Shown piece by piece: positions 43,964 through 54,974 of a DNA stretch of 64,000 bases. Source of the stretch: Tubiluchus corallicola. Taxonomy: Eukaryota; Priapulida; Priapulimorpha; Priapulimorphida; Tubiluchidae. Location of the stretch: positions 194,337 through 258,336 of the forward strand of contig JAQGDQ010000299.1 in NCBI GenBank assembly GCA_030141605.1. The letters are read 5' to 3'. Every line of letters begins with the position of its first letter. Within the stretch, counting starts at the first letter, position 1. The notes below the pieces were generated by a model that saw nothing but the letters and a program-made list of their open reading frames with translations, did not search any database and was not told the DNA's origin. A program made the position numbers and the translations under genes.

Positions 43964-44012
43964 GATGATGATGATGATGATTATGATGATGCTGATGATG
44001 ACGATGATGATG
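43964..44012 (+). repeat. (GAT)n microsatellite
   Basis: GATGAT units with a few substitutions. Confidence 0.93.
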
Positions 44013-44070
44013 ATAGTAAGTTTTTTGTTTGTTTAATTTATTTATGTGTTTATCAGCCGGTATGACTGTC

Positions 44071-44312
44071 TGTCTGCCTATTCGTCCCTCTGTCTGTCCA
44101 TCCGTTTGTCTCTCTGTCCGTTCGTCTGTCTGTCTGACAGTCTGTCTCTCTGTTCGTCGGTCTGTCTGTCCATCCGCTTGTCTGTCTGTCTCTCTGTCCG
44201 TTCGTCTGTCTGTCTGTCTGACAGTCTGTCTCTCTGTTCGTCGGTCTGTCTGTCCATCCGCTTCTCTGTCTGTTTCTCTGTCCGTTCGTCTGTCAGTCTG
44301 TTTACTTGTTTG
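44071..44312 (+). repeat. (CTGT/CCGT)n-derived minisatellite, about 96-bp higher unit
   Basis: 'ctgtctgtc' tetramers with fixed variants 'ccgttcgtctg', 'ctgacagtctg', 'gttcgtcggtctg', 'catccgcttctc'. These recur in the same order about 100 bp apart, showing that a composite block was duplicated. The TDRQTDRQ frames are repeat translations. Confidence 0.92.
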
Positions 44313-45331
44313 TTTGCTTTCACTGTCACATGCTTTGTTGTCTAAAAGCATTTTGAAGCTCATATGTGAGCGGGAGGATGAAAACGGGAGAAGCACGGTC
44401 ATCAATAAGAGAGACCACAATCGAGTGTGATGCATTGGGGAATCTCGCCTTTTCCACTAAACCGCGAGGTCGTGACGTAATTTTGACGAGAAAAAAGTCG
44501 TCAGTTTTCAATAAAAAGTTTTTGCTAGCCTTGCCTGCTGTCACTACGAAATAAACGTATTCGCTTATAAAGAAAAATCACTTATAACGTGTCACTCAGT
44601 TACTTTTTCAATCAATCTTACAACTTTCCAGTGGCAGTTATGATTAATTTCCTTATTGGCTCTTTATTTGTAAAAATTGACCACCCACTCCTCGAGAGCC
44701 ATTGTGCTAAGTGCCCTTGAGCCGTGGCAAGGGGGAGGAGAGGCCGTTAGAAAAAAAACCCGATTCTTTTGCGCATGGAAAATTACTAGTTATAATTACG
44801 ACACTTTCATCTGTGCCTTGAACTCTTTTTTTTTTGATTTCTGGAATAGAGTTGAAAACCCGTTGCTATTTTTTCTCCGTCAGTTTTTTTCCCTCAGCTC
44901 ATAAGCCACGACGTTGTAATTAACTGAACACTTGACAGCGGGGTTGCCATGACGACCTCTGTGGGAGGCTGATGAAGTGGAAAAATAAGCATTGTTGCCT
45001 GTTTGTGTGAACGAATAATATGATTATTACCCAGTTTGTCGGTACGTATAATGAAAATATTGGCATACTTTTGCTGACTAAAGAACCCCCCCCCTGTCTG
45101 CTGTGTGGTAAATCATAACGCACAAGTTCAATCCGTTGGTGCATTTTTACCCCTCGTGTTGTGGACAAAAGTGACACATTTTCGCTTGAGTTTTTGCTTG
45201 AGTGAACATTTTTTGTGTAAAAATTGGGCCGTCTGGACGAGAACGGTGTTTGTTCGAATCAAAACTACATACAACATACCACATATTAAAAATCGTTACA
45301 CCTGTTTACTTGGATTAGCTTTGCCAGCTAG
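44313..45331. other. Unassigned stretch
   Basis: 44944-44957 reads GTTGCCATGACGAC, an imperfect X-box. Overlapping frames of 60-86 codons on both strands have no support. Confidence 0.3.
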
Positions 45332-45339
45332 ACCTAGAG

Positions 45340-45815
45340 CAGGGGTGTGCAAATTATCTGACTAGCCGGGCCACATTAAACTTTCCCACAATTCCTGCGG
45401 GCCACAGGCAGTTTGATCAAGGAGCCAAGTACAAAAAGGCCTAATAACGATTTTTTTGCATGCGACCTGCGTACATCATTACTACTATACTCAAGAAACT
45501 ATTTTAGAAGTTATTAACATTTATATTACAAACCATATATTTCTACTTTCAGGACAGATAGTGGTAATTTCATTACAATGCATATTAGTAATGTGTATCA
45601 CACAATCTGTGTAGTACAGTGACATTAAGCTACAACCGTCTTGTAAGGGTTAATGGCATCCGATCTAGTAGAAAAAACTACCCGCACTATCTTTGGGATC
45701 GTGGCACGGACTTCAGCTGGATACACTCAATTAATCGCCCGGGCCGCACTTTCATTAGGTTGCTCTTCCCGGGCCGCGCAAATTCTCTCGGCGGGCCGCA
45801 ATTTGCACACCCCTG
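45340..45815. mobile_element. hAT-like MITE, 476 bp, perfect 8-bp target duplication
   Basis: Termini CAGGGGTGTGCAAAT and its near-exact inverse ATTTGCACACCCCTG. Flanking ACCTAGAG at 45332-45339 and 45816-45823. Subterminal 'ccgggccgc' and 'gcgggcc' words are reiterated on both sides, as is usual for hAT transposase-binding regions. The interior (45600-45720) is less repetitive. Confidence 0.93.
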
Positions 45816-45840
45816 ACCTAGAGTCTTCAGTTTCAATGTA

Positions 45841-46396
45841 TTAAAGGAAAGAACAAGTCACTTAATATGTTGGGTTTATTTTACTATTATCACTTAAACT
45901 TAGAAAAATATAAAAAAATATTTGCAAAAGACTGTCTATAAAGCATAAACTTGAAATGTACTATGAATAGAAATTTCCAGACGTGGTGGATGCCAACATT
46001 CACTTGAAAATCATGACGTAACTGGGAGACTTCATGAATTTTCGTAAGCGCCTCGTGGCTTTCCGTAAGCGCGCGCTGCTTAAAGTAATTCAAACTTGTG
46101 CAGTTTGTGCAATGTTCACGCAAAATTATTACAAAATTAGCTACTTAATTTCTTTGTAAAAACTTGTTATACTTTTTACGAAGATTGACAGTGTGCTACT
46201 TTTCTTCAATGACGTCATTGGAAGAAGAATGGGCATTGAAAATGGGAGCGCCAAAGCATGAAGTGATCTCGACTTTAAAGTGATTTTTACTACATACAGG
46301 AGGAGCTTATTGCAGTTTTATAACTAAATCCTTCTAACATTTTACTTGAACAGTGAATTAAGTCTAACTTCCCAGAAGGCTTGACCTGTCCTTTAA
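45841..46396 (+). mobile_element. MITE family A, copy A1 (complete, 556 bp)
   Basis: Left end TTAAAGGAAAGAACAAG and right end 'cttgacctgtcctttaa' (inverted: TTAAAGGACAGGTCAAG) form imperfect TIRs with the TTAAAGGRR motif of T2/Kolobok MITEs. It is the reference copy for A2, A3 and A4. No coding capacity. Confidence 0.88.
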
Positions 46397-46514
46397 TTGA
46401 TATGCTGCTCACGACTGCAGTTTGATATTCTTTATACTTTATTGGTGCACAAACCGTTAGAAAAAACATTTGATAATGAAAAAAACACTAATAAACTGTC
46501 TGCATATATGAACG

Positions 46515-46566
46515 TATATGCGTGGGATAATCTCAAGATTCTGGGTTCGAATCCCGACTGGCTCTA
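46515..46566 (+). mobile_element. tRNA 3'-half-like sequence (SINE head remnant)
   Basis: Perfect B box GGTTCGAATCC at 46544-46554, in 'ctgggttcgaatcccgac', which folds as a T arm. The 5' half is not tRNA-like. Confidence 0.5.
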
Positions 46567-46710
46567 ATTGTTTCTGAGGAGTGATGTAACTTTTAATGTG
46601 CATTTTAATGGAAATGTATACTGAGTATTTAGTCAACTCCCACTATTGGCATAGTCAATCATATCATGTAGGGGTCTCTGGTTGTTTGTGTGTTACTGGA
46701 GACCTAATCT

Positions 46711-46772
46711 GGCCGGTAACTCAATTGGTAGAGTAAGCGACTTGGGTTCTGCGTTCAAGTCTCACTTGACAT
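46711..46772 (+). pseudogene. tRNA-like pseudogene or SINE head
   Basis: 'ggccggtaactcaattggta' plus 'gagtaagcga' is a good D-arm/A box. 'ctgcgttcaagtctcacttg' is a weak T arm. The anticodon arm is shortened and the acceptor ends do not pair, so it is not a functional tRNA. Confidence 0.5.
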
Positions 46773-46874
46773 ACATCTTAATTTCAAAATAATTATCGAT
46801 TATTTATAGAATGAACCCATAATCATTAAACATTTGAAACCAAACTTGACTGAAAGAAAAAGTTAAAAAGTCGA

Positions 46875-46935
46875 TGCAGATCTCGGAGTTGAACCACGGA
46901 CCTTTGTCTCATGCGCGTGTGTGATTGTTCAATGC
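46875..46935 (-). pseudogene. tRNA-like sequence on minus strand (B box only)
   Basis: The minus strand contains GTGGTTCAACTCCGAGATC, a B box/T arm. An upstream anticodon-like 'catgagacaaaggtcc' stretch is present, but no clean A box. Confidence 0.4.
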
Positions 46936-47807
46936 AGTGTTAAGAAAGTGTGGCACTGCGAATTGTTATTAATGTCGTTTTTCCCAAATCGACAAAGATG
47001 AAAAATAGAAGACCAAGTGCTGTCTCAAGCAGAAGTTTTTGTAAAGATGCGTTTTGAGTTGTGCTAATAAAACCATCAAATTATACGCAAAGAGTTTTAA
47101 GATGTGCTGTTAGACGTTAGCTTTTAAAGTTCACTGCAGGCGCAAATTATGAAACACTTAAAAAGTTAATAATCATAGTTGAAATACTAGGCATAATAAT
47201 TATAAAGCTAGATTACAATTTTTGTACAATTTTAATGGTTTTTCCAGGTCTAGTGCACGTGGTCGTTAAGTTTTCAGAAGTTGTTTTTCGTTAATGTTAA
47301 TAAAAATTCCCAATAGCATCTTTAAATCACCATAAATTAATTGTGACTTTTTTCCAGTAACTTTTTTCGTGGCCAAAATTGTAACTTTTTTCTTGCGACG
47401 TTTTTTCTGATGGCTTCATTGTCGGCCATCTATATAGAATGTCGTCCACGATTAAAACCGCTACATTATATAGGTCAAAATAAACAATTGCAACTGTTTA
47501 AGTTCAATTACGGTTTAATTTAAAGTTGAACATATAAACAGGAAATAATCAGCTCAAAGATATAATTTAAATAACCAGCGTTTAACTTCCTCATTAACAT
47601 ATTTTATTATAATCATTGTGTAATTATCCACTAGGCGTAAATCGTTTCCGGTCTGTTGAATTAAAATTGAAAATAACATTCAACGAAGATAACAACAGGC
47701 TGTAATGACTAGCTTCGAATTGAAATTGCGTTTTGTAAAACATACAATTGTTACATTATAATTAGGTCCCGTAAGATCATGTCAGGATAAATTAAAATCT
47801 GTTAAGA
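46936..47807. other. AT-rich stretch with a satellite relative
   Basis: Only the segment 47336-47410 (listed separately) is recognisable. Confidence 0.35.
47336..47410 (-). repeat. Single inverted unit related to the 26.2-26.9 kb minisatellite
   Basis: Reverse complement contains 'caattttggccacgaaaaaa' and 'ggaaaaaagtcacaattaat', nearly the unit at 26445-26500, but two GTCAC words have become GTTAC. Confidence 0.8.
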
Positions 47808-48408
47808 TTAAAGGAAAACAGGATAATCTCTATATTCTACCCCATTTACAGGAAAAGGGTTATATTTTAGCACCTATGATAATGACAAGGCGTTCCTGAT
47901 AAGGAAATAATAGGCGAAAAACTTAATTAACGGCAGGCGAGCCCAACTAGTGATGACATCACAAACGAACATAATTTTCAACAGCACAAACATTCCACGA
48001 GCGTGTTGCACGTGTTTGCGAAAGCGAAAATTGAAATACAGTGCTACTGTACAAGATTCAGTATGATATACATTAACTCGACAAATTTTAAATTTTACGG
48101 CTCTGCTCACGCATGAGCTCTCGAACATGTGTACTACGTCACAACTGAACACATCTGAATTGACAGGTACAACGCCTGTTTTTTGTGCAACGTGTTTCTG
48201 AGATGCAAGCGCTAGTGCCCGTCTAACTAGCGAATGACGAAATATAAACAACAGCAAAGTCCTAGCCGCGCGAACGTGAAATTACGTTTCTGCAGTAATA
48301 ATTGCTTTGCGAAAATCATTGTTGAAAAAATTGCATGTTTCCTTTCAATATCTTACAGGACAGATTGTTTCGAGCTATAGGTTAAGACTGGCTCCGGTTT
48401 TCCTTTAA
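47808..48408 (+). mobile_element. MITE family C, copy C4 (complete, 601 bp)
   Basis: Ends TTAAAGGAAAACAGGAT and 'ctccggttttcctttaa': TIR TTAAAGGAAAACMGGA of about 16 bp. Its right TTAA (48405-48408) is also the left TTAA of the piggyBac-like MITE. Confidence 0.92.
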
Positions 48409-49030
48409 CCCTTTCATACCCGTTGTATCCCGTAGGATACGAGAATATTTTCTGCCTTTAAAATTAATAAAATTTATTTATTATTATTATAGTTATTTGA
48501 TCTGTCAATAGTTATTTTGATTTAAGCCAATAACAATAGACTAAAAATAGTGATAAAATGGCAAACTAAAAAAATCTACATAGCACAAAAAACTGCGCAA
48601 GGTACAGTACTCAGGGCCTATTTCAGCCTAAGCGAGGCCCGGGGAAGTGGGCTGTGTGAGGCCTCCTCGGGAGGGGGAAGTCCGGGGGGGGGCGGGCGCC
48701 ACCATGGTTGGCGCCCATAAAATTTTTGAACTGCTAGAACGCCGGAGAAGCATTTTCGAAGAGAAAATATGGAATTATATAGTATGTTCGCATAAAGCAG
48801 AAAAATAATGTTACCTCGGCGCGAGGCCCCCCTGGAGGGTGAGGTCCCGGGGAAGTATCCCCACTCCCCCCCCCCTTGAAATAGGCCCTGACAGTACTTT
48901 AGAGACGACTTTGTACAGATCAGCATAGCGTGCATACTGAATGTCTTAAATACTTTAAAAAATTATCAGCAGTTGCAAAATGAAACATTTTTTTCTTATT
49001 AAAAAAATAATTTGGGACTGAAAGGGTTAA
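48405..49030 (-). mobile_element. piggyBac-like MITE, copy 2 (interrupted)
   Basis: Outer ends TTAACCCTTTCATACCC and 'ggactgaaagggttaa', with TTAA on both sides. It is collinear with 14164-14672 in reverse. It is split by a hAT MITE at 48612-48890. Without that insert it is about 340 bp. Confidence 0.9.
48612..48890. mobile_element. hAT-like MITE nested in piggyBac-like MITE, 279 bp
   Basis: Termini CAGGGCCTATTTCA and inverse TGAAATAGGCCCTG (14-bp TIR). Flanking ACAGTACT at 48604-48611 and 48891-48898 is a perfect 8-bp duplication. The interior is GC-rich at both sides with C/G runs (48682-48688, 48866-48875). Confidence 0.95.
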
Positions 49031-49041
49031 GTGTAGCGTAC

Positions 49042-49198
49042 CCGTATGCAGATGACAATAATGCGCCATGACTTGCGGTTTTATTTTGAACTTCTTTGTA
49101 TATCTTTGCCATTCAGAGATCACATGCAGCTCTTGTATCGCCACCAGAATGTCGCCACTTGGTTCCGCACGAATTTCCTCTTTAAACAAACCAGGCAA
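49042..49198 (-). CDS. Candidate exon, unknown minus-strand gene
   Basis: Acceptor GTGACAG precedes 49198 and donor G|GTACGC follows 49042. Only phase 0 entry is open. The 52 codons are coding-like: LPGLFKEEIRAEPSGDILVA, then IQELHVISEWQRYTKKFKIK. The LPxLFKEE...ILxAI pattern loosely recalls the start of RPAP3_C-type domains, but this is a weak impression. The donor is only 12 bases from the piggyBac-like MITE, so that insertion lies at the exon's very edge. Confidence 0.45.
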
Positions 49199-49869
49199 CT
49201 GTCACATTTTTTCAATTCATAAAAACCTAATGTGGGAAGCTGCTATGTCACATTGGTCAATTCAGTTTCAAGAGTATTGAAAATGGGAAACAGACAAGAC
49301 TTCCCTTTCTGTTACATGTTCACCAAAGCGATGAAAGTGTTTACTTTTGCGATGTATGAATACTAAAATGGAGACTAAATACCACCATGTCAATTGTGCA
49401 TTATGGCGTCCTGCATTCTTCTTAACAGAGCAAAAAGTGTGACGGAAATTCCTGAAAACATTTTGTTAATGTCACTTTTTACCCGCCGCGTGGCGCTTTC
49501 TCATTTATTAGTGAAATAACATTTGCATGTGAAGAGCGAGCCGCAGCCATTTTAGTACTTGGTTATACAGTTGCACAACAAAAGATCTTTTTCATCCCAC
49601 GAGTGGCCACTTGGTCAACTTGGTTCTTGGACAATGGAAGCAACTCAAATGGACTGTAATGCCACCGGCTGTACCATTTGATTTAACTGTTTTGCAAGCT
49701 TAACTGGTCAGTTGGCAGAATGAGCTTTTAATGGGTCATGTCATTCATTAATGTATCAAGGTTCTGTTTGGGCACTTTTCACGGTAATGTTTGTTGTACC
49801 TTGAATGCTCAGTGTAAAGGTCCCAAGTCCTGCTCGGGACTGAAGTGCAGTAGCTTTCCATTTTATATA
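49199..49869. other. Unassigned stretch, nothing recognised
   Basis: Short frames only; no repeats with a second copy seen. Confidence 0.35.
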
Positions 49870-49889
49870 CAATGTAAAACGGCCGTTAC

Positions 49890-50352
49890 ATCTGCTTTTT
49901 TACGTTTGCGTTTAGACTAGCCAGTTTTCTCGCCAAGTAACTCGCAAGCGTGTTTAAACTTCTCGCCAAGTAACTCGCAAGCGTATTCTGACTTCTCGTC
50001 AAGTAACTCGCAAGCGTGTTCAGACTTCTCGTCAAGTAACTCGCAAGCGTGTTCTGACTTCTCGTCAAGTAACTCACAAGCGTGTTCAGACTTCTCGTCA
50101 AGTAACTCGCAAGCGTGTTCAGACTAGAAGAGCAAAACTTGCTGCGAGTTACTCTCTTACAGATATCGCGAGCTCAAGCTCACACTTACTTCTCTATTCA
50201 CTACGAAAAGTGTCGAGGGTTACTCGCCCAGACATTCACACTAGACAGTAAATCAATTAACAGCAACTGTAGTAAAATTTGCATTTTCTTTCCGACGGTA
50301 ACTCGCAACTCAGTTCACACTAGAGAAAACTCACTAGTTTGAACGAGCCCTT
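49890..50352. mobile_element. Possible TIR element containing a 33-bp minisatellite
   Basis: Left 'gtttagactagccagttttc' and right (inverted) 'gttcaaactagtgagttttc' are about 80% alike. The interior is full of 'gtaactcg'/'cgagttac' words on both strands, including the tandem array 49930-50128. Termini and target duplication could not be fixed. Confidence 0.45.
49930..50128 (+). repeat. 33-bp minisatellite, about 6 copies
   Basis: Unit cttctcgtcaagtaactcgc plus aagcgtgttcaga. Minor variants are 'gcc' for 'gtc' and 'tctg' for 'caga'. The minus-strand frame (NTLASYLTRSQ) is a repeat translation. Confidence 0.95.
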
Positions 50353-50359
50353 GCATTTG

Positions 50360-51495
50360 CAAATTCTAAAAGATCGAGTCTCTCTCGACATTTTTCAGAC
50401 TTAAGTAACATTTATGTAGCATGCGGATGCGGATGCGTTTTCCACTGCGGAACAGCCTGCGCAAAAATCAATAGGAAATAGCTGCAGAAAAAGAATAACA
50501 CATACACAGGCTGCATTAAAAACAGTAAAAACCGATTTTATCTATTCCGCACCCCCAAAACGCATCCGCATCCTACGCAAATGCCACTTAATTTCGCAGA
50601 TAGTGAAAATGCGCCATTGTCTCACTATTGTTAGTAACACGGCAGGTCAAAGTACAAGAAACAGTTTATCCACCGATCGCACATCCATTTACTAAACAGG
50701 CTCCACATTGCCTAACTTCGGTAGAAAAGCGTACACCGTGACAACTCAGCTGTTCTCATCTCTAAATGTGCCAGATTTGCACTGTAAAATCTATCCGAGC
50801 CGAAATTGGGTTGGTGGAGCAATTACAGTAAATAAAAACAATGTCTAGCGCAAGGTACTAGGAAACAGAAAAATTTTTAGTCCTTGTAAACAGGAATAAG
50901 TACAAAAAATAATAGTAATAAAAAACTGACTGATAACAAGTAAAGTAAAATCTCCAATTTCAAAACGTTACGAAAAGGAGTAGAAACGACTCGGCCCTCA
51001 GACTTGTAAATTTTCACGTATTTAACGTTCAGGGGAAACTGACTAGGTTCAGTAAGTACTGTGTAAAGTTTCAAACTCGGTCTAGCTGTAAATTTGTAAA
51101 CTGATGGCCTCAGGGTATCAACTCGCGTTCCGATCAGCTTGCTGGAGCCTGAACAGACAACTTGTAACCGCAGATTCTGAAAAATAATAGACTCAACACC
51201 ATCTCTTCATCTATCACCGTTTCTCTTGTCAAAATAGTGGACAGGTTGAATTCCGACGAAAAAGAAACCTGCCCTCAAGATAGGAGATGTCGAGGACGTA
51301 TTAAACATCCCTCTGCTAGTGACTTAACTGTTGTAGAAAAGGTTTACTTACACATTTCTTGAAAAGTTTCTTCTTTAAAATGACTACAAAAATATGGATG
51401 TCACATTAGGTTGTTGGAAGTTCTTGAAGCTTTGCAGACGAGCTGAAACTTGGCGTCTGGATACACTTTGAGTTTAAATTTATTTCACACCAAAT
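50360..51495. other. AT-rich stretch, nothing recognised
   Basis: No supported gene. Inverted 'gcggatgcggatgcg' / 'cgcatccgcatcc' words at 50425 and 50560 form a loose inverted pair about 130 bp apart. Confidence 0.35.
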
Positions 51496-52110
51496 AAACA
51501 ACATACATTAAAATATATACATATACATACAAGCATATACATCATATGAAAAAACATACATTAAAATATATACATATACATACAAGCATATACATCATAT
51601 GAAAACATACAATATACATTAAAATATATACATATACATACAAGCATATACATCATATGAAAACATACAATATACATTAAAATATATACATATACATACA
51701 AAGATATACATCATATGAAAACATACAATCTCACCTTTCTCACCATCCTCCTGGTAGATTTTCATCTGTCAGCCGGCGAACACTTGATACAGTTGTGTTC
51801 GCCATGAGTTACTTGAGCAAAAAGTACTTCAGTGACTTGCTAGGTCTATCCTGAAGGATTTGGTCCACAGCTCCTTATTTGAATATTCGGAGCACCCTGG
51901 CTCGTGAGCCAGGGGTCCCCCATCCGCCACCCGGGAGATGCGCCCGGTAGGGTTTACTCCCCCTCGTGAAAAACATACAATATACATTAAAATATATACA
52001 TATACATAGAAACATATACATCATATGAAAACATACAATATACATTAAAATATATACATATACATCATATGAAAACATACAATACACATTAAAATATGTA
52101 CACGCATAAC
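51496..52110 (+). repeat. 58-bp AT-rich minisatellite, split by a GC-rich insert
   Basis: The unit contains 'aaaatatatacatatacata', 'caagcatatacatcatatga' and 'aaacatacaatatacatt'. About four units lie at 51496-51728 and two to three more at 51967-52110; between them is the unrelated segment 51729-51966. Confidence 0.93.
51729..51966 (-). other. GC-rich insert with a strong hairpin inside the 58-bp satellite
   Basis: About 238 bp, far richer in GC than its host array. CCCTGGCTC-GT-GAGCCAGGG (51895-51914) is a perfect 9-bp stem, followed by 'ccacccgggagatgcgcccgg'-like palindromic words. Read on the minus strand, a short frame starts ATGGCGAACACAACTG at about 51804 and encodes about 21 residues. 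It looks like the 5' end or UTR of some repeat, but I cannot name it. Confidence 0.5.
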
Positions 52111-52573
52111 AAGTAGCATAATAATGAAGGGGGGGGGGGGAGACACACAGAACAAACACTTTGTTCCTGTTAAATACTGAACAATTGAACAAACTTACAT
52201 AATTTAATTTTCGTAACTAGCCCGTACAATTATTCCGTTTTAATGTGATTTTCAGAAGCAGGAAAGAACTATATTCGTTGAACAGGGCTCGTCGTCCTAA
52301 TGTAAATCCTTTGTCCCCAATTTAGGATCTTAAGCACCTTAAAAACGATGCCCCTGCGCTTTGTGGTGTAATATTTTCCAACCTAGGTCTTACAGTTGTT
52401 AAATTTTGCAGTTTGGCGACGCAAATCAGTTCCAGGCAGTAAGATAAAGTTGTATATGTATAAGAAATCACTTACATGGTTTTGATCTTTATGTATGCAA
52501 TTTGAAATTTAGGTTGTGGAACTAATTTCGCAAACGCAGCCAAGTCTTCCGTGCATCTTGATGTTGTTTTCAG
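52111..52573. other. AT-rich stretch, nothing recognised
   Basis: G11 run at 52131-52141; otherwise featureless. Confidence 0.35.
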
Positions 52574-52791
52574 TGGGTAGAGTCTTAGAGAATCAAAGTA
52601 TGCTAGACACAGACAACATAAGAGATTGGATAAGAGATTATGAACACAACTTAGACGTTTGTTTACAGAAATGTTGGCCACAAAATACTTTAAGAAGAAA
52701 TTTGACATTAATACTTAGACGGCTTAAGTACACTTGTGCACCTGGAAGATGTAGAGTTTGTACGTGTGGAACGTTTCTTAGCAAACAACAG
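52574..52791 (+). CDS. Candidate exon, unknown plus-strand gene (cysteine-rich end)
   Basis: Acceptor TTGTTTTCAG ends at 52573; donor CAG|GTAAGC starts at 52792. Two bases plus 72 codons, open and coding-like: MLDTDNIRDWIRDYEHNLDV, NTLRRNLTLILRRLKY, then CAPGRCRVCTCG with four cysteines in 12 residues (possible metal-binding knuckle). Entry phase 1 agrees with the exits at 17381 and 38169. No family recognised. Confidence 0.5.
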
Positions 52792-53964
<1,173 letters not shown>

Positions 53965-54970
53965 ACAGCTTGTCAGCCAGCAAATTTACTGACTGACTGA
54001 CTGACCACTCAACCAAACAACTAAGCAAACAATATGAAAGAGAAACGAAAAAGTCTCAGAGGAGGAAAGAAAATAAAAAGAAGAAAAACATGACCGAATT
54101 GACAAATAAATTGGAGCAGAAATGGACGAACGAACAAGTGCACAAACAAACAAACAAACAAGCATCTTTCAAACAGATATTAAGTTATCGAGTTTAAATG
54201 AAGATCTTATCTAAGTTGATTTCAGCTGACCAAGTCCGTGAGAGACGAAAGCTTTGTAAGAAAAATTAAGAATTTTTTGAAACTCAACGGTCATTTTGAC
54301 ATCTTTTACAGTTATGACCACGACAAGTCTCAAAAGAACTCTATCTTATTTTCAAACGAACAAACAAACAAACAAAAAAAACAAGGCATAAACAAACATT
54401 TTTACAGTCGCTGTACGAATTTTTAAACTGCAGTTTAACTGGGTCAAGCTTTGCCTAAATCTCTTAGGATTGTCTGTTTCAAGGTCTGCACATTATAGTA
54501 AAATCTTGAGCTGTTATCAGCCACTTTGAAGACTGACCACTGGACATAAACCCTCTGGACACAACTGACAATGGCTAATTCTCTTGTATAGGCTTGTAAT
54601 CCCATCATGCATAATGATTAAAGCCGCGGAGAAGAAAATGTAGCAAATGTTTCCTCCATCCTCCTCCAAGGGTTTGGAATTTTCTTCACTTTGATGTTTA
54701 GCGCTTTCGGTTGGCGTTTTTGAAAAGGCGGAGGGATGAATTAGAAAAAAATCACTTTATCAGACAGTCTTAAGAGAAGCTAGACTCGTCTTTCTTATCT
54801 TTTTTTGTCTCTTAGGTTAACTAATACATGCAAAGCTACAAGAGTGCGATATGTTTGACATCTATAGAACATTTGAAAAAACTATCACAAAATTATAGAA
54901 TTTATTAAAAACGTTTGCTTTTATAACAGGATTTTTAAATTTACTAACGTTTGTGGTAGCGCAAATTATT
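53965..54970. other. Low-complexity and unassigned sequence
   Basis: Short (GACT)n at 53986-54005, (CAAA)n at 54143-54160 and 54358-54378. No gene. Confidence 0.4.
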
Positions 54971-54974
54971 CACA

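Noticed and set aside
44029-44435. TDRQTDRQ-type frame of 187 residues and the opposite Cys/Leu-rich frames
   Set aside because: Tetranucleotide-derived minisatellite open in several frames on both strands.
44944-44957. X-box-like GTTGCCATGACGAC
   Set aside because: Three mismatches to the palindromic consensus and no plausible start codon or exon downstream on either strand.
46711-46772. Functional tRNA gene
   Set aside because: D and T arms are tRNA-like but the acceptor ends do not pair and the anticodon arm is too short.
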